Assembly: GCA_907163345.1 (NCBI GenBank)
Contig: CAJQUN010000055.1
Location: 186,001 to 250,000, forward strand
Origin: Haberlea rhodopensis
Lineage: Eukaryota > Streptophyta > Magnoliopsida > Lamiales > Gesneriaceae
Reading direction: 5' to 3'
DNA length: 64,000 nt
The notes under the pieces were generated by a model. That model made no database searches. It was given only the letters and a program-made list of their open reading frames with translations, and was not told the DNA's origin. The translations under genes were made by a program, and so were the position numbers. Below are positions 36,001 through 47,525 of the stretch, in pieces (the stretch's first letter is position 1; every line of letters begins with the position of its first letter).

Positions 36001-39000
36001 GTCTGACATTGGCTCCTGTCATTGCCACGATTTTTATCAGGTAAGGCATGTGAATTTCCATCCTGATAGGCACCAAAATTGTCTTCAAAATCACCATTGG
36101 GTGATAGCTCTCCCTCTTCTTTCTCATTTTTACCAGGGTTAACAGAATCCTCATTATATCCAACAAGTCTGGTGCTTTCCGTGGACTCGCCATTTATCAG
36201 TTGATTCGATCTCGATGTCTCCCTACCCTGTTGTACCCATGGAGGCATGATCACGTCAGTTAAAACAGAAAAGACAAGCCAAGATGAATTAACAGAGACT
36301 CCCTTTCTCCAAAAAAAAAAAAAAGCAAACAGGATGGTGCCTTAAAATTTGGAAAAAAATGAAGCAAGAACAAAGAAAGAAGAGGGAGTGACCAAGAAAA
36401 TTAAAAATGAAAATACGGAGTAAATAAATGAAATATGTTAATTTCAATCAAAGAGTTTTGACAAATCAAGAAACTCACATATGGTATATCTTCTGCATTA
36501 GGCTCGCATGCATTATCTTCCTCGATTGGATCATTATTAGTTTGCAAAGAATTTGCACAACGACCTTGGATTTCAAAATAAACCTAGATTAATAATAATA
36601 ATAATAAAGTAGCATGATATACAGAGTAAATACAAAAGATGTGTAAGTTAAGACCAACAATGCCATCAACAATTAGCCACAAGAAAACAATATCAATACC
36701 AGAATTATTAGTATGAACAAAAGCTTCATTATTTCAAGCACATGTACCATGATTAGCATCTGATCCAAATGCCACAGATACGTCAAGATGTGTTAATCTT
36801 TCAGCAGAAACCACAAGCAGTCCTTCTTTAGCAAGGGAATCAACATTTGTGAAGCCAGTCCTGCTGAAATTCATTTGGTGGGTCGAAGCAGGACTACCAT
36901 TGCAGTTAGGCTTCGGTTGCTTCAAGATTGTGGCAGCGCCATCTGCATTTGGACTTCCTTCACTTTCTACATTGTTCGTCCAGGTATTTTTCATGGTTCG
37001 ACTCTTAGAGACACCATCATCTTCAGTAACATCAGAACCAAGAGGACGAGAGTGAATACCTAGCATCGGCTCAAGAAAAGTGGTCCAGAATCTCAAAACT
37101 TTATTAAATTGCTCTTTTGTTGAGCAGACCTCTTCGCACGAGTACTTAATAATTTTATAGACATCTTCATGAATTTCAGTATCAACGTATTCAAATTCAA
37201 GGTCTGGAATGATAGAGTGCCTATTTCCAGCAGCAATACTAAGTAGCACATCGTCTTCTTTCTGTCTTTTCTCCTTGATTTCTTTGATCTCTGCCACTAA
37301 TGCTATCCATTGAAAGCATAAAAGTAAAAATGAGGACCAGATCACGAATTAAAAGCAATAACAGTTGAACCATATTACTTATCCATGATATCTGATGCAT
37401 ATTTCTTGAATACCAAAAGGATATAAAAAAGTATACTAAAAGACCAGGTACATGCAAGATTCGGAGACAGGTATGATGGATCATGACCACCATTAGCTTA
37501 CATTTTGTGCTCAGGTTTTTTGAATCTTGTTGCTTGAAATAGAAGCTGCGGTGATCAAGAGATTTGTAATGGTTTTTAGAATATATTTCAGCCCAAACTT
37601 TGTTAAAATCTGAACGGCATTTGGTCCACTCCTCTTGCTTCTGCTTGAGGCGGGTCAGGATCACCGGCAACGAAAGAGAAGCATTTCTACGCAAAATATC
37701 CATCGCATCAAGACCATGGTCACCATATAGACGTTCAATGCATCTTAAATTTATAGCTGTATGAAACAAGCAATAGCACCCAACTCAGCAACAATATACA
37801 TAAATCTTTTTTCAGGCAGAGAAAAGATTACAACTTCCAACATAAGTACAAATCCGAAATTATGTGATGCAAACCTGTGAAATGGTCCTCAATACGTATG
37901 GGACCATCTGAACCAATTGAATTATTATTGATGCCATTCAAGAGTTCCTCTGCACGCTTGGCAGTTGAACTGACCGACTCCAACAACATGTCAAGCTCAA
38001 ATCTGAAACATCATGCAAATGTCAAATTTGGAATTAGCAAAAAATCTTAGCCACATCCATTGGAGGAGAAATAGGTAAATGGAGAAGACAGCAAAAAACA
38101 AAATCTATAATTCAATTTATTAAATGTGAATATGGCACAATAATGCAAAATTTCGTTCCTTTCATCGACAGATAAGATATACATCACTATAGCTGTATAG
38201 GGGACCAATGAAGAAATGGTTTCACGGAGGCATCTAAGTATTTCAATAAAACAACCCAACAGGAAACAACCCAACAGGACAAAGATTTTTCATTTTCCAT
38301 TTACAAATAGGGTCATATGGTCCTACAAGAGAGAAAACAAGATATTGAGAAGGTATATTACCTATCATCTTCACATCTAAACAGGCTTTCTTCGTACTGG
38401 TTTCTGCGCATGTGTTTAAAAGAGTAATCCTCACTACCAGATGTTACAGACACCCAATGGTCGTTTAAAACTTGAGCACCAAGCTCTGACCTTTGACTAG
38501 CTGAAGCTATCGGATACTGCAATGCCAAAAATTTTGGAAAAAAAATAGTTTCATGAACGTGGTTCCAATTTTATGAAGGAAAAAATATAATCACTAGAAG
38601 ATAAGATCGACGTAAAATAGAATTCTCACATCGTCAGGAAGAAGCCTATAACTGGGAGAACAACTTCGACAATCAGAAAGATCAAGTTCTTGAATGGACT
38701 TTCCCCAGTATTTTAAATTGTCTCTCTCCTCTTTCCCACTTTCCACTTCGCGCCTTTGTTCTTTGTCTTTGTCCTCTATTTTCAACGCTTTTGAAGAATT
38801 TCCTTCAGCCCATAATGTTTCTGCAATAAATAAAACATTAATGCTAAACCCATCCGTAAAACTGAATGGCTGCGTATAGTCAGGACAGTGGGAGAAGAAG
38901 TACATACTTTTGCCCATAACACCAGCTAGAAATCCATCTGCATAACACAATACCGATAAGAACATAAATGACTCAATACATTATAAAATTCACCCAAGTG

Positions 39001-42000
39001 AAGCTCAGTGATTACCAATTCTCTCACAATGCTCCAAAAATTCGTTAAATCCCTCCATAAGGTCAGGATATTTTCCAAGTAAATCAGCAACCTGAAAGCA
39101 CATTCGTAAGCGCCGGATAGAGTAAAATATTCACACATTCCAAACCACATTTAAGGGGCGAAGAGGCCAAAGGAACATTTAAGAACAATTTTAAGAAGCA
39201 CTTAGCAAAGTTGTATATAGAAAAAATTAAGGGAGCAGATAAGTGTAATTTCTGGAAAAACCAACTAAATTAAGAAAGTGATGCAATCTATAAATTCCGA
39301 TGTGCAAAAGAATAAACGTAATTGTGAAATGAGGTAATAGATAGCATACTACCAAACCCTGCAATTCCTTCCTTGTAATGATTTCTGTGCTGTAAATGTG
39401 AAGACATTTCAGGAATGCCTGGTAATCTTCTTCACTGCCGAGCCTCTCTTTAACTTTTTCACAGAAAGTGAACTCTTGACTGTACATACCTGGAAAAATC
39501 AAACAAAGTTATGATTTGTTAGATTTCATTTTCGATTTTCCAGGCTTCATTTTCATTTTCCAAAACAAATGCATTATCACCTTTTAAAGCTTTTCCCCAA
39601 TAATATATGTATCAGTATCTATACGTTTCAACATAATCGTTACTTTCAATTCAACTCTTCAACACTTCCCAAACGTTCTCTATTCTTATATTATATTTTA
39701 ATTAAATATACTATATTTTTAAATATCTACTCATAGGCAAAAATATCAACTCACATCTAATTTAATAATATATACCAAACAAAATATTACACGATTTGAT
39801 ATGCACGATAAAAATTGTTTACACAGAAAATAATACCAAACAAAACATACTAAGATGTATCAAACATCTAGAAATCTCCTCCAACTTATTGAGCAGAGCT
39901 TTCATTCTCGGGTGTTGTCTTTTACAAAGGCTGGAATTCCCTCAAGATAATCTCCCCCAAAACATTAAAACCAAACAACATGTTACATGTTGAAAAGCTT
40001 GTTCCTTGCTATGTCAAACATACTAAGATGTACCATTAACAGAAATACAATGCGGACAAATCATAGAGGAAGATTTACTCTCTTTAACTAGGTCCCTCTT
40101 AATTTGAATTTCCCTTCTATTCTTGATTTTCGAAAAAATTGACTGGTTAGCATGCCGTGCATCACACTTAATTATCACTTTATGGACTAATTGTCAGTAG
40201 TACAACCAATTCTCGTGTCAGACACAAATGTTCTATGATCACTCAATCAAAAAAACAATAGGGCCTTGTTAACTCACTTTTCAATGCATCTTTATCATCG
40301 TAGGAAGCTAGATTTGAGTTTCCTCCAAAGTCACCAACTTTCTTAGCAGATTTCCTTTTATCAGAGAGCCGATGCATGCTAATGTCTCCATTGTTTTCAT
40401 TTTCAGGGTCTCTGTCTTCTTGATCACGATTTCTCTTATCCCTGTTTTCCTTGTCTATGTGCTTCTTCTGCTCCTTATGCAACTTCACAACCGTCTTCTC
40501 GTCATCCATATCTGGACGCTCAACACTAAGATCACGTTCTCTATGGGGGCTAATGATCCGATCCCGTTGTGGCCGTTGCTGAAAGTTCGTGGGGCATATT
40601 TTTCAGTTGGAACCCAGTGAAAAACGGCAATACTATAAGAATAGATTTCAAGAAATGAGACCTTATCCATGAGAGAATGTCTCATTGTGGGTATGGCAGA
40701 GCTCCTCTCGTCATAACGATGAAAAGGACGGCCAAAAGATGCATGTGGAGCAGATGCATTAGCTGACGAATCTGGCAGAAATCTAGTAAACTCATCAAGA
40801 AGATCTGGCTGGTCACTAAAAAGTGCTGCAACCTGCAAAACATTTATGGCACCTTAATTGTCATGAACATCAGAACAATAAAAGTTGACACACAAATGAA
40901 CGTAGATATGTGTTTATATAGTTTGAACCAACTTACTTGCAAGTAAAACACATACCTCTTGGTAGACCTCAGCGATACCCTTGTGTTCTTTTCGGTACAT
41001 ATTCAAAATGTCTAGGAAAGACTTATAAACATGATCATCATTTTGAAAACGTTTCTGCAGATGGAAACGCCAAAAACTTACTTAGAAACTAAATTCAGAA
41101 CAGGAAATCATCAGACAAGGAATTAGAAACTCAACCTTAATCTTATTGACAAAACTGATGGCCTCTTCAAATTCAACTGTCCTTTTTGGAGGAGCCTCTT
41201 CCTCGTCGGTTAAGGTAATTTCATAACCCTTAGGCAAGAAGGTGTTAAACCCAAGAATCAGATTTGGATGCCCTTTGAACAACTCCTTCACCCGAGCTAT
41301 AACACCAGCAGTATCAACTCTGCATAACGAGGTTCAATGTCATTCAGATTCTAAACTGCATATTAACAGATTAAGGAAGATTCATTTACCTTTGAGCTTT
41401 GAAATCTTTCATGACATCAAGGAATCTATCATATTTTTCCCTCTGATCTTGGAACATATCCTTAACTTCCTTCAAATATGTTAGTGCATCGTTGGTGGTA
41501 AGTTTTTGTGTGCTACCAGAAGCAACTCCCATAGCACTACCACCACCTACATTAACAGTACCACCACCACCACCAATTCCAACTCCTCCTCCACCTCCAC
41601 CTACTACTCCAATAGGAGTATGGGGAGCCCCATACCTGTATAATACAAAAGAAAAGGTAAAACTTTTAAGTTAAGATCATTCAAAATGAGGGAAACAAGT
41701 TATACAATAAATAAGAAAATAATAAAGCATCTTGGGTCTCTCCATTGTGTTCTTTCAAAATTATCTTATCTTGTTGCCGGCTAAGGTCATCTCTATTTGT
41801 GATGAAACTCATGTGGTAGCATCATTGGAATGCAGCCAAACACATTTATCAATTGTGAATCCAGGTTCTCACTGTTCTGTACCTTAAAAACATCTTATCT
41901 GTTCACAGTTTAACACTATGAACATTTACCACCTAAGCTTTGTGTTAGCACTTTAGATGAAATCCCGAACAGTAGAATCCTTGGAGTACAGCCAAAACAC

Positions 42001-42857
42001 AATTAACAGACTATCTACTACTGTACGGTACTACACAAAACACACCAATCAAAAATTGCCAGACAATTGCAAATAGGGAAAAATATGAATCCATGCAAAA
42101 TAAAAAATAACAAAGAATGAGATTCAAAAAGATTTAATTTTCTCCTCATTAGTGCCCACCGGCCCTCAACATCTAAAGCATGGTTCACAGCATTGGTCGC
42201 GGAACGGCCGGACATAACGGAACTGTAGCCGCGGCGGTAAAATTCCAGACTAAAACAAATGTGTAACTATAATACCTTTTTTTCTGGAATATAGGCTATT
42301 TACCTGTCACTGCGGAGCTTTTTAAATTTTTTTCATTAATTTTTTTTTGAAATTATCTTACTATTTTTATTTATAATTTTAAAAAATCCACGAGAATAAA
42401 CATAAGTGTGACGGTTCCGCGAAATATCAATGGAACTAAAACAATAGTATCGTACGTGTAAGAGAACCACGCATCTAAGCAACCCTTGTCAAAACAACAT
42501 TTTAACCAAATCCAATTCTTTTTACTACTGCGACTAAGGACGCGACCACATCGAATCCTGAAACCAAATAATACCGACCAAAAAAGTTTTACCAAATCCA
42601 GTTCAACAACGCTCACTTATAACACAAATCGACGGTCTCCACAGCCGTAGAAGATTAGAGCAAAACATCAGAATAGAGAATCCAACATAATAAAGACAAG
42701 AATAAGACTTAATTCACAAAAAGTAAAGAAAAAAGAAACGGGCAATTCAAAATATGTACGAACTGATTAAAAAAACTTACGATTCTCCTCTAGAAGAAGG
42801 GCCAAATGGCCGCTTAAATTGAGGGTTCACGTACACCTCATCTCTTAATCGCTTCAT
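33042..42857 (-). CDS. SNL: SIN3-like transcriptional co-repressor (SNL)
   Basis: Scaffold of nuclear histone-deacetylase complexes; PAH domains bind repressors and the central region binds the HDAC. Exon 1 is 42857-42781 (MKRLRDEVYVNPQFKRPFG). Exon 2 (41635-41390) holds a Gly-rich linker and starts PAH1 (YLKEVKDMFQDQREKYDRFL). Exon 3 is about 41325-41138. PAH2 is near 41058-40800 (FLDILNMYRKEHKGIAEVYQ) and PAH3 at 39480-39050. The HDAC-interaction domain spans about 38690-37000 (ELDLSDCRSCSPSYRLLPDD, then HWVSVTSGSEDYSFKHMRRN). A very acidic segment at 36180-35780 precedes the C-terminal Sin3 domain (35775-33690), and the last exon is 33179-33042 (YYVLDTEDFFIR...). Exon ends given as 'about' are approximate. 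All parts seen are in frame, and length and order fit Arabidopsis SNL1-6, but which paralogue cannot be told. Intron 1 (about 1.1 kb) holds a MITE-like insertion. Confidence 0.92.
42179..42430. mobile_element. MITE-like element in SNL intron 1
   Basis: The left part has GGTCGCGGAACGG (about 42195-42207) and the right part the complement of TCGCGGAACCGTCAC (42408-42422), with an AT-rich core. The core resembles, in inverted orientation, the core of the element at 55214-55513. Borders are approximate and no TSD was fixed. Confidence 0.45.
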
Positions 42858-44069
42858 CTATCTGTAAAAAAAACATAAAGTAAACACATAACACGGAAAA
42901 TTTAACTTCAAGTTAGGATTAAGAAAGACATAAAATAGAAAACAAAATAAAGACTGCATATAAGTGTATTTCCTCCAATAAAACACTGACCGATGCTCCC
43001 TTCCCTTCGATAAAAGTGAAAAAAGAAGAAAACAGCGCACAGATCTAATCAAACCAACCGAAAAAATAAAGAAATCAGTTAAATTGTCGGGACAAATTAC
43101 AGTTCAAATCAAGAAACCGCTTCCTGATAATTTATCCTCCTCTCTTTTTCCCTATCTTCAAGTTCTCTCTCTTTTTAACGTTGGAGGAACAACAGGAACT
43201 TGAACACGAGAAGAAACCATACGAAAAGGTTAAGGACAAGGAACGAGGTGACAATGTTTTTGTGAATTTAGATTTATCACACCAAGCGAAAATGTTTTAG
43301 GCAAGAATGACTGTGTTTTAAAAAATGAAATGTTAATATTTTAGAGAGAGGTTTCTTGTGGGCTGCAAGGATATTGCAATCTTATTTGTTTGGGCTTGTA
43401 ACCGACCCGCGATAGTTTTAATTGGGAACCCTCTAATTTATCAAACTTTTTTCCACCTTCCAAATAAAATTAAATATCATTATATTCAATTTATTGATCT
43501 TTCTTATAAAATATTTTTGCAAAATGATATTAAACACGTACAAAAAATAAAGATCAAGAAAACATCAAAAATTGAAAATATTATATTTCAAATATTTATC
43601 AAACAAATGTCGTTTTTTTAATGTAAGTATAAATAGTATGTCATACCCATGATCAATATTCGATCTTCTTTAGATCCAACCTCAAATCTACCCTTGGATG
43701 CTAAAAGTGAGAAAAAAAAAAAAGAATTGAGACAAAGCATATATGTTTTTACTATATGAGGTCCACACAATCCAATGATCGAGATGAATCATGATTGAAT
43801 ATGTAAATTGCAAGATTTTTATTGAGGGGGATAAAAATGTATAATTTTTAAATAAGTGAGGCGAAAATACAACCAAGAAATATCTCCACACATTTCAACA
43901 TCAAAAAAGTATATAAGTATTTCAAATCCATCTAAGTTGTGATTATATTTAAATAAATTAATAAATGTTAGATTTGAAATTCATATGATCAGTTTTACAT
44001 CCAACAACGCCTCTACACCAGTATATGCAATGTGCACCTAATCTAGAATATTGACTATGCCTTACAAAA
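42858..44069. other. SNL promoter/5' UTR and intergenic DNA
   Basis: C/T-rich leader sequence up to about 43200 (CTCTCTTTTT runs on the minus strand), then AT-rich DNA. No further gene seen. Confidence 0.5.
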
Positions 44070-44077
44070 CTTGTAAT

Positions 44078-44607
44078 TAGAGGTGTCAAAATGGGTCAAG
44101 GTCGACTGCCAAATAGGCAAGTTGGACCAGCATTTTAAGGCACGTCATACCGGTTGGCCCAAACGGGCCGCGGGTTTTAGCGGGTTGGCTGGCTGGCCCT
44201 TTTTTTTAATTGTTACTCCTTTTTTTATCCTCAATTCATAAATAGGAACTCGATATCACATTGAAGAATCTGATCTATTATAAATTTTCACTTGGTCGTG
44301 CTTGAAAATTGCAACATATATTTCAAAATTGAGTATAATACTGATTCCATAGTCAAGTATTTTTAGTAGCATGGTTGATGTCTAGATAAAACCTGAAGCA
44401 AGTTCCAGTATTCTTATAGCATCAGTTTCAGACTCGAAAAGTTCAGTTGGAATTCCTTTTTGAATTTTTTTTAAATATTTTCGACGGGCTGGCTCACCCC
44501 ATCCCACGGCCGCCTCAGGTTCAATTGGGGTTTAGGCTGGGTCTGTTTGGGACGTGGTTGGGCCGGCCAGCCTGTTTGGGTCGGGCTGACTTGCTTTGAC
44601 AGCTCTA
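44078..44607. mobile_element. Non-autonomous hAT element, 530 bp
   Basis: The ends are TAGAGGTGTCAAA and the complement of TAGAGCTGTCAAA. The flanks CTTGTAAT (44070-44077) and CTTGCAAT (44608-44615) are an 8-bp TSD with one change. Subterminal regions are rich in GGGCC/GGCTGG motifs. No ORF. Confidence 0.82.
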
Positions 44608-44615
44608 CTTGCAAT

Positions 44616-45150
44616 ACGACTTGCTGTCAAGTCGGATTCACACCCAGGCTTACAAATTTCAACCCAATAGAATAAGTTGGACCAAACTTAAATTTATACT
44701 CCCTTCATTGGTCCCAGGATTAAAGGCCCATTTATACCATTCCAGCCACCTTAGTTTCTTGCTAAAAAACACATCGCTGCTAAATTTAGGGTTCTCAAAT
44801 CATGAATCCCTAATCTTTTGCCTTTCTTTTTTCTTTCTTTTTTAAGCATAATCTTTTGCCTTTCTATTAATAAGGAAAGGCGACAACTTGGGACCAAAAT
44901 ATGGGAGTTGCACCATAATTTTTCAGCAACGTTATTTTTTTATATGTGACGAATTGAAATGTTTGGAATTGTTTATTTTGAGTGAGTATGTTTTTTTATG
45001 ATGTAGCATGATAATTTTATACATTAAAGAGAAAGAGGTAGGCTGGTTCTTGTTCATATCATCTCTTGCCACATTCGTCTATACTATAATACATCGCATA
45101 TTCGTAAGATTTCTTCATTGACCTGAATGATTTTTTGGATCTTTTTATCT
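44616..45150. other. Intergenic DNA before the gene fragments
   Basis: No supported feature. An ORF at 44609-44845 begins inside the hAT target duplication and has no family features. Confidence 0.45.
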
Positions 45151-45157
45151 CCTACAG

Positions 45158-45513
45158 GAGAGTAAAATACTCAAGTTTTTTGGATTTATGTGAAATCCTT
45201 TGTCATGGATTATGGAAGCAGCTGCCATCATGGCTATTTGTATTCCACATGAAAATTGAAAACAAAGAGTTTAAGCATTCAAAGTACTTACAAAAATGAG
45301 CATGCAATATTATGGAGTCTATGCCTAAATGTTGATATTCAAATTATGCTCAAGTGAGCTGATTACAGTGATTTCATCGAAATTCTGGCACTTCTCGTTG
45401 TGAATTCAACTATAAGTTTTATAGAGGAAAATAATGCTGGGAATGCAGTCGCAGCTTTGATGAAATGCAGTCACTTGAAAGTGCAATTAAAGAAATGTTT
45501 GAAAAATTGGTAA
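45158..45513 (+). pseudogene. Plasma-membrane H+-ATPase gene fragment
   Basis: KILKFFGFM, stop, NPLSWIMEAAAIMAI (45158-45239) and DFIEILALLVVNSTISFIEE then NNAGNAVAALM (45369-45470) match the first transmembrane segments of plant P-type proton pumps (AHA/PMA). A TGA replaces the expected Trp codon after GFM. Acceptor-like CTCCTACAG (to 45157), donor-like TTGTATTC (45240), acceptor GATTACAG (to 45368) and donor GGTAAGTTT (about 45509) remain, so this is a genomic piece and not a cDNA copy. The rest of the roughly 950-residue pump is absent. Confidence 0.75.
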
Positions 45514-45870
45514 GTTTTAAGGTGCCTTGTGTAACATTCATGCGTTCTAAATTTTTCTCCACGGCTGAATACTAAAATTCTTGGTTCGGTTTTCCAGATA
45601 TTTGGCCACTGGCACCACGATGCAAGTCGAACTAGTAATATAATATGACGTTTATAAATACACTAATTGGACTTTTGAAAGTAAGAATTCGGAATTGGAA
45701 TTGGGTGGAATTTAAAATTATTAACCATAACCACATGAAATAATATTATTCTGAATACAAAAAAATTAAATATTCATAACAATTTATGATATGATTATTA
45801 AATAATTAGGAATTCAGGACCTAATTGGGCTAATCCTTGTCTGTTTGAAAGAAGAAATGAGTACAAGTGG

Positions 45871-46479
45871 TTATTCCGGCTTCTGCTCATAAAGGCCATC
45901 ACTAGACTTCGTAGTAAGCTTTCGAGCACCTAGTCTCTCTGCCTTTCCAGGTTTCTTTGCACCAAGAGGATTCTTAACTGGCGCCATGGAAACAGTTTGA
46001 GAGGCTCTTGGAGAAGTATAAACCTCCAAAGTAGCAGAATTTTGCTTTGTAGCATTATCTGCAGTGATTACTTTTGGGACTTCATTTATGTCATTGTTAA
46101 CATCTGAAATCCATTAGAAGGAATTGATGACTGAGAAGCTATCCGTGATGTATAGGTAAAGCAGCCTCTTCAGTCTGGCTTTTAGCAACTTCTCTTTGCA
46201 AGTAATTACACTTGGCCTCAATATTGCCTCCATCAGTCCGTCCGTGCTGCTTGAAGAAAACTTGAGCACGACTATTTCTGCCAAAGCACATCAACTTCAA
46301 CTGCTCAGGAGTCCATCCAAATTTGTAGATCTAACGAAGCTGATGTGCACACCAAGGCTTCGATGAGCCACCGAGCAATCAATACACAGGAAGATACCAA
46401 ACGTGACCGGATGCCCAAGTCGGATTCTTCGCGATGCAATCGAAACACATCTTATTATCGGATTTCGATTTGAGTTTGC
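45871..46479 (-). pseudogene. Processed ARF-GAP (AGD8/9/10-like) pseudogene
   Basis: The minus-strand translation begins inside the ARF-GAP zinc finger (KLKSKSDNKMCFDCIAKNPT) and continues, after a one-base shift, through FGIFLCIDCS, AHRSLGVHISFVRSTNLD and, after another shift, TPEQLKLMCFGRNSRAQVFF. It ends with NPLGAKKPGKAERLGARKLT and YEQKPE before a TAA at 45873-45871. No introns interrupt it, part of the middle is missing and at least two frameshifts are present. The start codon and first ~15 residues are lost. The parent family activates GTP hydrolysis by ARF GTPases in COPI transport. Confidence 0.82.
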
Positions 46480-47525
46480 AAAAAATTACGTTTAAAGGAT
46501 AAAAGATATAGTGGTGGTAAAAGAAAAATAATGTTTAAAGGATATATGTAACTTAACACGATTAAAAGAAAAAATTACAGATAAAAAATTGAAATCATGT
46601 TTTAGGCGTGAAAATTTATTTGGATTTAATTTCAGTGTTCAACAATATGATTTTAGGGGTTGTTTTAATATGAATTTTGTGAGATGCAATTGTAAAAAAA
46701 TGGCACTAAAGTTCCAAATCCATGACGTTGGTCTCATGAACTTTCGAATACGTGATAAAAAACACTCTTTATGGCATTAAAATATTTTTAAATGGGGATA
46801 AAGACAACACTCATATGACAATAATTATAAAATATAATACACCAGAGGATCAAGCGCAATACCTGTTAGGGATAAAGCGAGTTCGATATCGCTAGTCTCC
46901 TACATAAAAGGAGGGAGGATAGCAGAATCTTGCTCAAAAAGAAAAGGAATTGTTTATTATGAATTACTTGCGTGAATACATGCACCAGTTTACCCTTTTA
47001 TAGCTAATTTCCATAACTAAGGATTTATGCATATTTAATTATTACATTTAGTTACAAAGTATTTCCTTTGCTTCCCTCATTAGCTGTATTCGTATCACTT
47101 CAGTGGCTTCTTTCTTGATCTCACACATGTGCTTCTCTGCTGCCTTGTATTCGGATCGTATCATTATCGTAGTCATATCAATACCTGAACTAGAGTTTCT
47201 ATGAAGGTGAAGTTACATCCAAAGACATGAAGAAACGCCAAGCTTGAAAAGTATCATTAATTTTCTCATAATCTTCAAACAAAAGAAATGGCTGATGCAT
47301 AATTTGAAACACAAGCAACTACAAAAGCTCACCTGCATGTATATGTGCATCACTCTTTTACCACACAACAGTGACCCTGTAATTACAAGTGTAAATGGTT
47401 TTCTAAGCAAATCAGCAAGATGTAACAGCTAATTATACGCGACTTAGAGCAGTAAATCTTGAACCGAGGGGATTAAGAAAGCCAATGGTGGCATGAACAA
47501 AATGGCTTATCCAGAACAAGACTCA
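46480..47525. other. Intergenic DNA, GlcAT14 3' region
   Basis: No gene seen. Probable GlcAT14 3' UTR lies in the last few hundred bases on the minus strand. Confidence 0.45.
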
